A stretch of DNA of 64,000 nt from assembly GCF_011386835.1 (NCBI RefSeq), contig NC_088796.1, positions 27,049,011 through 27,113,010 of the forward strand, in the 5' to 3' direction. Positions 11,212 through 22,194 of this stretch are shown one piece after another. The translations under genes and the position numbers were made by a program. This stretch comes from Chrysemys picta bellii (taxonomy: Eukaryota; Chordata; Testudines; Emydidae). Numbering within the stretch: the first letter of the stretch is position 1; each line of letters starts with the position of its first letter. The notes beneath the pieces were generated by a model. The model ran no database searches. It was not told the origin of the DNA and was given only the letters and a program-made list of their open reading frames with translations.

Positions 11212-11696
11212 CAGGGCTTGTCCACATTTGAAACATCACAGTGGCACAGCTGCACCACTGCTAGGTTGCCAACTCTGACTGAAGCTATTCTGGGACATTT
11301 TCCCCCCCAACCTGATGTAATGTCATTTTCTTAAAATAACCTATTAAAAAATCTTCCAGATTGCTTACAATAGTCACCAGGGGATCAATGCCGATTCCGG
11401 GGGATTCCAGGCCAATTCTGGAGGGTTGGAAATCCAAAAACTGCAGCTGCACTGCTGTCATACCTCAGTGTAGACACTACCTACACTGAGGGGAAGGGTT
11501 CTCTTGTCAGCATAGGTAATCCACCTCCCTGAGAGGTGGTAGGTAGGTAAACAGAAGAATTATTTCGTTGATTTAGCTCTGTCTACACTGGGGGTTAGGT
11601 CAGCTTAACTACATCGCTCGGGGTATGGATTTTTCACACCCTTGAGTGACATAGCTCGGTCGACCTAACTTTTTAGTTTAGGCCAGGCCTCAGTGT
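11212..11696. repeat. GTCTACAC-type foldback repeat carrying a nested hAT MITE
   Basis: Contains AGGGCTTGTCCACATTTG at the left, an internal CAGTGTAGACACTACCTACACTG palindrome, GCTCTGTCTACACTGGG, and a TAGGTCAGCTTAACTAC ... TCGACCTAAC pair. Related foldbacks occur at 19896-20172, 39918-40122 and 61008-61292. It is interrupted by the element at 11262-11435. Confidence 0.45.
11262..11435. mobile_element. hAT-like MITE, TTGCCAAC ends, degraded
   Basis: Begins TAGGTTGCCAACTCTGACTG and ends CCAATTCTGGAGGGTTGGAAA; the ends are imperfect inverted repeats of the AGGGTTGCCAACCCTCCAG type common in turtle repeats. No clean 8-bp duplication was found, so the edges are approximate. Confidence 0.4.
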
Positions 11697-12403
11697 GGTC
11701 AGAAGCCAAGGAGCAGAGTTTCCCTAATCCAGTGATTCCTGATTTTTTTTTAGCATATAGGCATCCTTACCCGCAACTTTCTAATTTGAGATCTTAAGTG
11801 GAAAGTAAGTGTTTCACAGCCTTGTACTGGCTCTCTGTATAGCAGTGAATTTCACCTGAGACAGCTGTATTTAACAATTGTCTCCATTCCCAGATCTTTT
11901 GAAGCTGCCTTGAAAGGCCTCAGGCTTGCCAGTGTATTGCTCAGTAAATTTAACTAATTTACGTGGAGTAAAATCCTGCCCCCGCTGAAATAAATTGGAG
12001 TCTCTACAGACAAGATAATTATGAATTTAAAGCTGTGTTAAAAATTAGGGCAGATAAACTGCTCCTGAGTTAGTTTAACTTGCATAGCTGATAAATATGC
12101 ATCAGATAACCCAGGCCTCCAGGAGCTTAATCATATTACAGGATAGCCTGTAGGTCTGAGAAACTATTTCTTCACTGTAACCAGTACAAGTAGGTTTTCT
12201 TCTTTTTTTGAGTTCATATTTTTTCTTCCCTCTCAACTCCCATTTTAATGGACTATTAACAAGATTAAACTGTAGAAGCAGTTTTTCCTCTCTATGAAGT
12301 TAAACCAAACAGTTCATGTGAAAGCAATTCATGTACATCACCAGTGGAATGATGAGAACTATTTTCTTACTGTGTCCTGTATAAAGTGCACAGTCAAGTG
12401 TAA
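11697..12403. other. No gene seen
   Basis: Mixed-composition DNA without recognised repeats or open frames. Confidence 0.4.
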
Positions 12404-12492
12404 AGACAGCTGACTTTCAAATGTGCTGAGCACCCACGATTCTTATTTGCTTCAATGGGAGGTGCTGGCATTCAGCACCTGGAAAATTCAGG
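12404..12492. repeat. Uninterrupted copy of the repeat hit by two hAT elements at 14-16 kb
   Basis: Reads AAAGACAGCTGACTTTCAAA, then TGCTGAGCACCCAC, TATTTGCTTCAATGGGAGG and CAGCACCTGGAAAATTC. The same words flank the two hAT elements at 14461-15632 and 15678-16507, so this copy shows the pre-insertion arrangement. The unit is itself weakly palindromic (GTGCTGAGCAC / GGTGCTGGCATTCAGCACC). Confidence 0.8.
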
Positions 12493-12814
12493 CCCCCTTC
12501 TCCCATATGCTCCAGAATTAGGAAATGTCCATACATATGCTTGCAGTAAGATTGTGTATGACCAAATTCCACCCAAACACCACTTCCTTTGAAGGTTTAA
12601 TTACTTTATACAGTATATCCTTCCTGTTATATAAGGGACGCGCAAGGTTCAGAGAGACTCATGTGACTTTGTAAAGCTAGAATACATCTCTAAAGGGTGC
12701 CCTCGTTATGTTTTTAAAACATCAGAGCATGGTGATGGGTACTAGAGACCTCACTAAAGGGACATTTCCTTGGCCCTAGCTTCCTTGCACCGCTGAGGCA
12801 ACATAAATCCTGCT
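12493..12814. other. No gene seen
   Basis: No recognised feature between the short repeat and the CR1 fragment. Confidence 0.4.
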
Positions 12815-13798
12815 GGAAAGGTATAACAAGTGGGGGTCCACAGGGGTCTGTTTTGGGACCGGCTCTGTTCAAGATCTTCATCAACGACTTAGATATTGGC
12901 ATAGAAAGTACGCTTATTAAGTTTGCAGATGATACCAAACTGGGAGGGATTGCAACTGCTTTGGAGGATAGGGTCATAATTCAAAATGATCTGGACAAAT
13001 TGGAGAAATGGTCTGAGGTAAACAGGATGAAGTTTAACAAAGACAAATGCAAAGTGCTCCACTTAGGAAGGGATACACATACAGAATGGGAAGAGACTGT
13101 CTAGGAAGTAGTATGGCAGAAAGGGATCTCGGGGTTATAGTGGACCACAAGCTAAATATGAGTCAACAGTGTGATGCTGTTCAAAAAAAGCAAACATGAT
13201 TTGGGATGCATTAACAGGTGTGTTGTGAGCAAGACACGAGAAGTCATTCTTCCGCTCTACTCTGTGCTGGTTAGGCCTCAACTGGAGTATTGTGTCCAGT
13301 TCTGGGCACCACATTTCAAGAAAGATGTGGAGAAATTGGAGAGGGTCCAGAGAAGAGCAACAAGAATGATTAAAGGTCTTGAGAACATGACCTATGAAGG
13401 AAGGCTGAAGAATTGAGTTTGTTTAGTTTGGAAAAGAGAAGACAGAGGGGACATGATAGCAGTTTTCAGGTATCTAAAAGGGAGTCATAAGGAGGAGAGA
13501 GAAAACTTGTTCACCTTAGCCTCTAAGGATAGAACAAGAAGCAATGGGCTTAAACTGCAGCAAGGGTGCTTTAGGTTGGACATTAAGAAAAAGTTCCTAA
13601 CTGTCAGGGTGGTTAAACACTGGAATAAATTGCCTAGGGAGGTTGTGGAATCTCCATCTCTGGAGATATTTAAGAGTAGGTTAGATAAATGTCTATCAGG
13701 GATTGTCCAGACGGTATTTGGTCCTGCCATGAGGGCAGGGGACTGGACTCGGTGACCTCTCTCGGTCCCTTCCAGTCCTAGAATCTATGAATCTATGA
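12815..13798 (+). mobile_element. CR1 LINE 3' fragment with recognisable RT remnants
   Basis: From about 12815 the plus strand reads the CR1 block ending GSVLGPALFKIFINDL, then FADDTKLGG (the catalytic FADD box), DLDKLEKWSEVNRMKF and NKDKCKVLHLGR. The next blocks are [20 protein letters not shown] and RVVKHWNKLPREVVESPSLE-like sequence, ending in the CR1 3' terminus with repeated GAATCTATGA. All three large open pieces lie in one frame (12853-13104, 13171-13416, 13453-13755), with stops and small shifts between them. The copy is 5' truncated just before the RT palm motif and inactive, but less decayed than the copy at 788-1614. Confidence 0.95.
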
Positions 13799-14074
13799 AA
13801 GCAGCATGACAGCTAGTCTAAGGGCTATTCTAGGATTCCACCAGCTATCAGCTCCCCCCATCCCAAGGCTGCTCTAAGTAATGCCAAGGTCCCTATCTGC
13901 CAAAAGACTTGGGAACAGAAATGTGGGTTAGAACCATTTTTACCCCTGCTCTTCTTGGTACTTGGTGTAGCTGAGTATTTGGGTCAAAGGATGTAGCACC
14001 TTAAAAATCTCCTTAGGGGATGCAATCTTTGAGCAAATAACTCTCTTTAGAGCAAGGAACTGCATTTTTTGCAA
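13799..14074. other. No gene seen
   Basis: No recognised feature between the CR1 3' end and the next repeat. Confidence 0.4.
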
Positions 14075-14258
14075 TAGCGGTTCTCAAAGTGTGATATCTG
14101 GAGCACTTGCTGATGGCTTTGCAAGTGCTAGCTGTTCTCATTGTTTTTAACTATTACATCAAATTAAAATACAACTTCTAAATATATTTTGGAGGAGATG
14201 AGCCACAAGACAAACTCTTTTAAGTTGTGGTCCACAGTATGAAAAGGTGTGGGAACTG
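14075..14258. mobile_element. Degraded hAT-like MITE, GGTTCTCAAA ends
   Basis: Left end TAGCGGTTCTCAAAGTGTG and right end GGTGTGGGAACTG are weak inverted repeats of the CAGNGGTTCTCAAA class. No clear target duplication survives. Confidence 0.4.
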
Positions 14259-14460
14259 TAGCCCAGTGGGCTAGCTTGCCTTTATTATATTTACTGCTTT
14301 GCATTGTATTCTGCTTTGCATTACATTCAACAGTAATGCAAGAAACCTACAGGCTTCGGTATCCTGTAAGACATTAGCTTCAGCAAGTTAGCATAAGGCT
14401 TGAGGCCTATGCACTTTGAACAGATAAACTTTACACAGATAAAGACAGCTGACTTTCAAA

Positions 14461-15632
14461 TAGGGTGACCAGACATCCCGATTTTATCGGGACTGTCCCA
14501 ATATTTCCTTGTTTGTCCCGCGTCCCGACCGACGTGCGGTCGGGACACTGGACAAACAAGGAAATGCTCCGGAGCCTGGAGCCCGGAAGTGCTCGCACCC
14601 CCCCCACCCCCCGCCCCGACTCCACTCCCTCCTCCCCCCGATTGGCTCCCTCCCCGAATCCCCGCCTCTTCCCCGGGCTCACCCTTCCTCCTCCCTCCAC
14701 AAGCGCTGGAGGGAGGCCCGGGAGACTCAGAGGGAGCGCGGGGCCGGGGTGAGTAAGAGTCCGGCCTGGCCCCGAGCAGGCAGGACTCAGTTGGGTGGTA
14801 GGGAGAGGAGGGGGGCGGCCCGCGGGGCCAGGCGGCGGCTGTTCTCCCCCCAGGGGAGCGGGACTCGGGAGCAGCCGCTGCTGCAGCTCCCACTGCCGCG
14901 GGGGAGGAAGCGGCCATGGCGCTCGGCGGCTGCGGCTCTGGCCCCCGGGCCCGAACCCCCCAAACCCTGAGCCTGCTGCGGGGACCCAGCAGCGCGCACG
15001 CTGCGCCCAGCCCCTGGCCAGTCGCGTCTGGGCTGCTGCCCAGGTGGTGCTATCCCGCGGCGGCCCCGGGGCGGAGGCATCGGCAGCCCAGCCCCGTTCG
15101 TTCCCCTGCGGGACCCGAGCGGGACGGGGGGGTTGGGGCCTGCTGCCCCCACTCTGGGGCCGCCGCGGGATAGCACCAGCTGGGGAGCAGCCCAGACGGC
15201 ACTGCCCAGGGGCTGGGCGCAGCGTGCGCGCTGCTGGGTCCCCGTAGCAGGCCCCGGCTCGGGGGGTTCGGGGGCGCCAGAGCCGCAGTCGCAAAGCGCC
15301 ATGGCCGCTTCCTCTCCCGCGGCAGTGGGAGCTGCAGCAGCGGCAGCTCCCGAGTCCCGCTGCCCGGGCGGGAGAACAGCCGCCGCCTGGCATCGCGGGC
15401 CGCCCCCCTCCTCTCCCTACCACCCAACTGAGTCCTGCCTGCTCGGGGCCAGGCTGGACTCTTACTCAGCCTGGCCCCGCGCTTCCCCTGAGTCTCCTGG
15501 GCCTCCCTCCAGCGCTTGCGGAGGAAGGGTTTTGTTTTTTTTTTGCCCCCCCCCACCCCGCCCTCCCCCCGCGTCACCCTCTCCCCCACCCCCCGCGTCC
15601 CGATATTTGACTTGGGTGATCTGGTCACCCTA
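14461..15632. mobile_element. Non-autonomous hAT foldback element, GC-rich, 1172 bp
   Basis: Ends TAGGGTGACCAGA and TCTGGTCACCCTA (13-bp perfect inverted termini) are flanked by the 8-bp duplication CTTTCAAA at 14453-14460 and 15633-15640; 8 bp is diagnostic of the hAT superfamily. Inside, about 14692-15064 and 15160-15531 are long inverted arms with a loop of about 100 bp. Both arms carry the same landmarks in opposite order (AGCGCTGGAGGGAGGCC, GCAGGCAGGACTCAGTTGGG, GAAGCGGCCATGGCGC, CAGCAGCGCGCACGCTGCGC). The large open frames on both strands (up to 330 codons) mirror each other because of this palindrome and are not genes. No transposase is encoded. The short element at 54315-54437 has the same ends. 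Confidence 0.9.
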
Positions 15633-15677
15633 CTTTCAAAAGTGGTGAGCACCCACAATTCCTATTTGCTTCAATGG

Positions 15678-16507
15678 TAGGGTTACCATACATCCTCTTT
15701 TTCCCAGACATATCCGGCTTTTCGGCACTCAAACCCCCGTCCGGGGGGAATTGCCCAAAAGCCGAACATGTCCAGGAAAATGGCGGCTCTGCTCCTCCCC
15801 TGACTCTTCGGCTCTGTTTAAGAGCCGAGCTGCCCGAGCGCTATGGGCTTCAGGTAGCCCCCTTGCCTCCGGACCCCAGCCGCCGGCCGGGCACTTTCCC
15901 TCCTGGGCTCCGGCGGCGCAGGGTCCGGAGGCATGGGGGCTGCCCGAAGCCAGTAGCGCTGGGGCAGCTCGGCTCTTAAACAGAGCCTAAGAGTCGGGGA
16001 GGAGCAGAGCCACCGCGGCCAGAGGCTCTGCTCCTCCCCTGGCTCTTTGGCTCTGTTTAAGAGCCGGGATGCCCCGAGCGCTACCGGCTTCGGGCAGCCC
16101 CCATGCCTCCAGACCCTGCGCCGCCGGAGTCCAGGAGGGGAAGTGCCCGGCTGGGGGCACAGGGTCCAGAGGTAAGGGGGCTGCCCGAAGCCCAAGCGCT
16201 ACCGGCTTTCACGGTTTGCCGGGCAGCCTCCAGACCCTGCGCTCCCCGGCTGGGCGCTTCCCCTCCCGGGCTCCAGCTGCGCTGGGGAAGCGCTGGCCGG
16301 GAGCACAGGGTCTGGAGGCTGCCCGGCAAACCGTGAAGCCGGTAGCGCTTGGGCAGCCCTTTCCGTGTGGCTGGGAGTGGGAGGGAGGAGGGGCGGAGTT
16401 AGGGAGGGGAAGGGGCGGGGTTGGGGCGGGGCTGGGGGTGGGAAAATGGGCGGGGCCAGGGCCCGTGGAGGGTCCTCTTTTTTTATTTATTAGATATGGT
16501 AACCCTA
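15678..16507. mobile_element. Non-autonomous hAT element with serial hairpins, 830 bp
   Basis: Termini TAGGGTTACCATA and TATGGTAACCCTA are perfect inverted repeats, flanked by the 8-bp duplication TTCAATGG at 15670-15677 and 16508-16515. The interior is at least three successive GC-rich hairpins: about 15784-16012 (arms starting GGCTCTGCTCCTCCCC), about 16070-16200 (CGGCTTCGGGCAGCCCCCATG and its complement) and about 16194-16350 (AAGCGCTACCGG ... CCGGTAGCGCTT, near perfect). The right side has GGGGCGGGG repeats. No transposase gene is present. It inserted into the same older repeat as the neighbouring element, 45 bp away. Confidence 0.9.
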
Positions 16508-16515
16508 TTCAATGG

Positions 16516-17133
16516 GAGGTGCTGGCACTCAGCACCTAGAAAATTCACCTAGGTAGATGGCGATGAGCTAAAGCATAAGGTCCATGTATGGCTGCGACCT
16601 TATTTTTTGCCTTATAGTTTTTGCCTTGAGAGGTGCCAGAATGATGGTCACTGGTGATGAGGGGGAAGGTGATGGTGATGAGAAAGACAATGTCTAACAT
16701 TTCAGATTATCCTGCTAGGGTTGGTGTGAGTATGTGGATGTGCAGATGTACATTCTGTAGTATCTCTATCTATCATACTAACCTGAGGTGTTTGTGACTG
16801 TGCTAGATGTATTCATAAACTATCTTTGTAAATATAAAAGAATTTTTATTGTGTGAGTGTTTTATTGTGTTGCACCTGTACACATCGGGGTTCCCAACTA
16901 TGTAATAATTTGAATAATACTGGGCCTGATCTTGGGTCAAGAACCTAGCAACCCTCAAAGTGATACCTGGGGATTCTTAAGTAATCAATATAATTAATAT
17001 ATAATCTAAAGATTGGGCAACAGGAATCCAGGAAGAAGAAGAAACTCTTCAAAATAAAATTAGATATGTTTAATTAATTCATGAGTGAGCTATACCATGT
17101 TAAATAAACAATGCACATTATTTAATAATTTAA
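16516..17133. other. No gene seen
   Basis: The first 40 bp complete the host repeat interrupted by the two hAT elements. The rest is unremarkable AT-rich DNA. Confidence 0.4.
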
Positions 17134-17205
17134 GGCCCTGATCCTGCCTTGAGAACTGTGCATGCACAGACAGTGACAATGCAATTCCAATGTAGGATCA
17201 GAGCC
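17134..17205. repeat. Short palindromic repeat, GATCCTGC type
   Basis: GGCCCTGATCCTGCC on the left and GTAGGATCAGAGCC on the right, with TGTGCATGCACA at the centre, form an imperfect palindrome. Confidence 0.6.
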
Positions 17206-18237
17206 AAAGCCATATTAAAAAATAATCAGCTAAGATGTTTCTTGTCAGAGATATCAGGTTATTCTTAATCAGGTTATTCACCTCTTCTATTTAAGGCCCT
17301 ATATTTCTAAGGATGCTTTACTATCTACCTCTGCTGAGAGGCATAATTTGATCACTGTAGAGCTCTCAGCATTCTGTGATTCCCAAAATTTTTAAAGAGA
17401 TGAAAGAGCATCTCTTAAAAACCCAAAAACTTAAGTTGGCAAAAGTCAGGGTTTTAGAGATGTGACATTTGGAGAGACAGATCAGAGTAACACATGAGTA
17501 GATATGGAATCTTCAAACAAAGCCCGAGGGTTTTCTGATTAAATATTACATTGAAAACAGAGTCCCAGGTTTCTGATTTATTCCAGCAAGAAGTCCTTAC
17601 ACAAAAGTTCCAGCTCATTTCTTGTTTACTTGCTGCTGCAGAAAAGTTACTTAGGCTTTCCCAAAGAAATCATGTATTCCAATGATACAGCTTCCTTCAG
17701 TCAAATGCACGGAAACACACAGATAATCCCATTCTTTCAGTAGAATCAGGAAGAAATAATCTATCCTCAACATTTTTGGTTCTTGTACTATACAAAAAAA
17801 CAAATAATCAACTTTTTCAAATGGTTTTGTGTTCTTAAAAGCATCTATATTCTTAGCTGTCACGTTCATTCATGACATCATCTACTTTTCATTTTATGAA
17901 CAAGTGAGATGTAAAGTAACCCTGATTAGGTGTACACAGTAGGTCTGCAATTTTGCATTTTTATTGATGGGAAATACTCTCCTGAGACTGAGGTTCAGAT
18001 CTGCAAGCTCTACTCACATGAGTAATATCACTGAGATGAAACAAACCTGATCCTGCAGCCCAAGGTAGCTTTTTAGTTTTAATGGGAGTCAGACAGGGCT
18101 AAAGGTAGGCTACAATATGGATGTTTATAAAGAAGTGTTTATGCACAGTGCACAAAGCTCCAGGTGCTCTCTAGTTCAGTACTGATGGAAGCACTGTTTT
18201 ATATTAGTCATTCACTGGGCTACTGTTCTAGTGCTAA
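17206..18237. other. No gene seen
   Basis: AT-rich DNA; the longest open frame (72 codons, minus, 17651-17869) has no recognised motif. Confidence 0.4.
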
Positions 18238-18310
18238 GGGCCTAATACAACACCCATTGAAGTCAATGGAAGGACACCCATTGCCTTCAATGAGCTTTGG
18301 ATCAGGTCCT
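18238..18310. repeat. Short palindromic repeat, CATTGAAGTCAATG type
   Basis: Contains GGGCCTAATACAACACC, a perfect CCATTGAAGTCAATGG core, and a CCATTGCCTTCAATG / GGATCAGGTCCT right arm. Confidence 0.6.
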
Positions 18311-18340
18311 ATGTACTTGCCATTCCAACATGGACTAATT

Positions 18341-18520
18341 AATCTTGACAAGCACCCCATGAAGGAGGTATTGTCTCCATTTAACAAACAGGGAATCTAA
18401 TGCAGAGAGAGCTTTTAGTGACTTGTCCAAGGCTACATAGGGAGTCAGTGTCAGAGGTCAGATTAGAGCTCAGAAGTTCTTGCTTCCTATTGCATGATCC
18501 AGTAGATCACACTGTATCTT
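18341..18520 (-). mobile_element. MIR-like SINE fragment
   Basis: The series TTGTCTCCATTTAACAAAC, GTGACTTGTCCAAGGCTACA, and AGTCAGTGTCAGAGGTCAGA follows the MIR core and tail. It is old and divergent; strand is uncertain. Confidence 0.55.
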
Positions 18521-19895
18521 GAAATATATCCTTAGCTAAATCCCTCAATTGTAATAGCAAATGTATTGAAAAAGGATACTGAGATTCCCCCCCCCTCCAG
18601 CCCCCCCCCCCCAGATAACACTGCTCTGGCTATGCCCACAATTGCACAGCTACATTTCCATTGTTTCCTCTGAATCCCTGAAACGTATAGCACACTGCAC
18701 ATTCACTGGGCCTTATGCAGCACTACAGCACGGCAGGAGTTAATGCTTAAACTAAACTTTTAATCTGCTGTTGTGAAAGAATAGCATTTTGTTTAAAGTC
18801 TGTGTTTAGTTCTGCTAAGGCAAATGGAAATTAAAGGTTTTGGCAGCCATTTTAAGGTCACTGTATAGACTATGCACAAACTTTGTGGTCACTTTCGCCA
18901 CTATAGTCAAGACCAATGACTCACCCTAAAATGTTTTTGTATTCTTAAAATATAATTTTGGTCTCAACTCCAGTACGGTACATATGGCCACATTTACTGT
19001 ACAGCCTCTTCAGGTCTAAAGGATATTTGTAAAATGCTCTCTGTTCTGCCTGTGAGGCTAAGATTGAATTCAATGTTCCCAATAAGCAACAGATAGGGCT
19101 ATAGTTCATTATTATTTTCAATTATTGTACTTTGAATCCAGTAGAAAATTGCTAGCTAAAAGTGTTTTAGTTACAAAATACCATCCTTGGTATTCTTGTG
19201 CCCAATGACTATATATTCTCTATGGCTGTGTCTAAATACATTAATGGAGAATCCTGAATAAACAAAGTCAATTAGTGGGGGCTGGTGACAGTGAAAATGG
19301 GCAAGGACACTTGACATAACCCTTCTTTTGAAAGAACAGAAGCAGGTCGGTTTAAAAAACTTAAAATAAAATAAAATAAATCAGACCCTGGCAACTAAGG
19401 CTTCAGATTTGGCTGTCCAGCGTAAAAAAAGTTTGTCCCAATTTTTGGCATGTGATCTCATTCCCTCAAGTAAATTAAAATGAAATACTATTTCAGCTGG
19501 AATTGTCTAATTTGGCAGCATCTAAATCAGGGCTTTAGACCTGATTCTTCTTCTTTTTCCAGGACCTACCAGGGGGGACCAATCCTGTCCCTATGCCTTC
19601 CTTAGTCTGCCTACCTCAGCCCTTTCCCAGAGAGAGAGGGGGGGGGGGCAGGGCAGATCCTCTCTCCTGGGTCTTCCCTCCCCAACTGAGCACCCTCCAT
19701 CTACTTATAAGGCCAAGCTTTGCCTCTTCTTGTCTGGAGGCAATTAGGTAATCCGCCACCCCCACAGGTGCAGAGCATGACTAACTGGTGTTTTATCCCT
19801 TACCTTGTAGGTGATGGAGGTTAAGACCCATCACACCTCTAACAGTAATTTTTTTTTTTTAATGTAAGGGCCAGGATTGTCTCTCAGTGCTGACG
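18521..19895. other. No gene seen; C-runs and an AAAAT microsatellite
   Basis: Holds C-runs at 18586-18612 and a short (AAAAT)n tract at 19363-19381. Segment 18770-18960 is AT-rich and free of recognised repeats. No open frame of note. Confidence 0.4.
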
Positions 19896-20172
19896 CTGGG
19901 TCTATACTAGAAAATTGGGTTGGTTTAACTACATTGGTCAGGACGGGGAGAGAGGGTGTGAAAAATGCATACCCCTGAGCAGTATTTTTAAGGCAGACTA
20001 AGTTCCCACGTAAACAGCACTAAGTTGACAGAAGACTTCTTCTTCCAACCTAGCTAATACCTCTTGGGGAGGTGATTGCCTACACCAATGGAAGAACACC
20101 TCAAGTCAGCGTAGGTAGTGTCTACACTGAAGTGCTACAGCAGCGCTGCTGTAGTGTTCTATGGGTAGACAC
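19896..20172. repeat. GTCTACAC-type foldback repeat
   Basis: Begins CTGGGTCTATACTAG and GGTTTAACTACATTGG, and ends GTAGTGTCTACACTGAAG ... GGGTAGACAC, with an internal GCAGCGCTGC palindrome. It belongs with the foldbacks at 11212, 39918 and 61008. Confidence 0.4.
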
Positions 20173-20744
20173 GATAAGCTTTTTCAAACCCTCAGACAAT
20201 AAGACTTCCTTTCCTTGAAAAAAAGTGGGAATGACTTTCATTCACAGTGGTGATTAAATCCATTGTGAACTCCATAAGAATGTCCTCAGGACAACTCTAG
20301 CTATATTAGCCCGGCTTGATTTCTGCAGCATGTTCCAGATGGGTGACAAGCCCAGTTACCATTTTTTATTATTACCTTCAATTTTGGGGCCTGACTAGCA
20401 ACCCAATGTACATTATATTTAGCTACAAACTGCTTTGCAGTTACATCAAATGGCTCAGCATGAGCTTACAGTTGCTCTCATGTTTTGGGACTTAAATAGT
20501 AAAATTAAAAAATATCCTTAAGCTAAAATGTAACTTTTTAAAGATAAGGATAATCTTTTTTTTAAGAGCCAGAATAGTAAGCTCAAGGTTGTCTGACTGC
20601 ATAAAAATAATGAAGACTATGGCACGCAACTGGTGACATGGTCTGCAGCTTGGCGTGCACACTATTTAAACAGCTGATATCATTGCTGCACTGTCTAAGT
20701 TCAGGCCAGTGAGTTTTGGTGTGAACTCCTTTGCCATTAAGTCA
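20173..20744. other. No gene seen
   Basis: AT-rich DNA without recognised repeat families. Confidence 0.4.
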
Positions 20745-20752
20745 GTGGAAGC

Positions 20753-20999
20753 CAGGGCCGGCTCCAGGCACCAGCGCAGCAAGCAGGTGGCTGGGGCGGC
20801 CCATGGAAGGGGGCAGCACGTCCGGCTCTATGGCAGCAATTCGGCAGCGGGTCCCTCAGTCTCTCTCAGAGGGAAGGACCTGCCGCTGAATTACCGCCGA
20901 AGAATGAAGCAGTGGCGGTAGAGCTGCGTGCCGCTGATCGCGGCTTTTTTTTTTTTTTTTTTGCCCCTTGGGGCGACAAAAACACTGGAGCCGGCCCTG
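20753..20999. mobile_element. Non-autonomous hAT element, CAGGGCCGGCTCCAG ends
   Basis: Perfect 15-bp inverted termini CAGGGCCGGCTCCAG and CTGGAGCCGGCCCTG. The word GTGGAAGC occurs immediately left (20745-20752) and again at 21006-21013, six bases beyond the right end, so the target duplication appears displaced by a small insertion. It contains a T18 run. The termini resemble those of 58045-58347. Confidence 0.8.
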
Positions 21000-21240
21000 G
21001 TGGGAGTGGAAGCTGTTCCACACCTCACCGAATCTGGTGAGTTTTAATAAGAACATTATAACTAATATCATAAGGCCTTACTCTGTCAGGTGCTGATTGT
21101 CCTCCGCTCCCATTAACTGGAACAGAATTTATAGGTTTGTTTCAGAAGAATTTCACTCAAATGTATGGGTTTTTCATGCACAGAGGGCTTGTAGGATTGG
21201 AGCATATCTCACAGTATCAATTCTGGCAAAGAATATGGCT

Positions 21241-21316
21241 GGGAATTTCAAAGGGGCCTAAGGGAGCTAAGTACCCAATTCATAGCTAAACCCTTTGGGC
21301 TCCTTTGAAAATCCCA
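21241..21316. repeat. Short palindromic repeat, TTTCAAAGG type
   Basis: GGGAATTTCAAAGGGGCCTAAG at the left is the imperfect complement of GGGCTCCTTTGAAAATCCC at the right. Confidence 0.6.
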
Positions 21317-21878
21317 ACTCAAGTGTCTAACATTGAGTGTGTGTGCCACAGAGTTTGAGACATCCCAAGGGAAATTAAATTTCTGTGCTTTTTTCTGTCA
21401 ACATTTATTATTATACAATAGAACAATGAAACCTAATAGAAGAGAGAGGCTCTCTTTAAGCCGGTACTTTCCAGTATTTTTGTTTCCTTAATAAAATTGA
21501 TTAAAATTGTTTAGCATGAGACAGCATGTGCCCATCAATGCCATGTCTAGAAGTCTGTAGGAATTCCTGCAAGGCAAAAATAACTGGGCATTCTTCTAAC
21601 TGAAAATATAACATGAACTATCTATAACAGCAAGGTGCTATTGCTCATAGACCCTGCAATTCTAATCTAGCTGTTAAAAAGAAACATTGTGAGACTGATT
21701 TTCTCTTCAGTATTTTCTGATATCTCTACACCTCACTGTTCTGCAACATTTAGGGACTCTTTGGGGCAAAATTCTTCTCGTTGAATGCATTCTGGTCAGG
21801 TGAAAAAAGGGCAGCATTGCAGCCACAATAAAGTAGCAAGTAAATCTCTATTAACAAGAATCATGCTTCTTTTAACAG
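21317..21878. other. No gene seen
   Basis: AT-rich DNA with no coding signal. Confidence 0.4.
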
Positions 21879-22000
21879 CCTGATTCAGCAAAAGAATTTA
21901 AGCATGTTCTTAACTTTAAATATGTATTTAATTTCTTTGATAACCAGGCATGGTTTTAAAGTTACAAACATGCTTCAGTGCTTTGCTAAACTAGGACCCC
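21879..22000. repeat. Palindromic repeat, GATTCAGCAAA type
   Basis: Left arm CCTGATTCAGCAAAAGAATT and TTAAGCATGTTCTTAAC; right arm ACATGCTTCAGTGCTTTGC then CTAGGACCC. A typical long palindromic repeat with an AT-rich centre. Confidence 0.55.
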
Positions 22001-22194
22001 CCAAACAGCCTGGAAGAAGAAGAAAAGGTCCAGTGTGGTACAGAAGCACGACAACCCCTAGATACAATCTTCAGCACACTGGGCCAAATTGCGTTACAAA
22101 TCTGCACATGGGAAAGGGGGTTCTCATTGTGTTCATCTCCCATCCCCTATGTGAGGGAGGGATTCCTTGGCACTGTCCCCAACTTTCCAGACCC

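Noticed and set aside
14431..15658. Long Pro/Gly/Arg-rich open frames on both strands (up to 330 codons)
   Set aside because: They mirror one another because the DNA is a long palindrome inside a hAT element with an 8-bp duplication. GC-rich DNA has few stop codons and no protein family is recognisable.
15674..16539. Open frames of 77-156 codons over the second hAT element
   Set aside because: They fall on serial hairpins and repeat the same modules in mirrored form.
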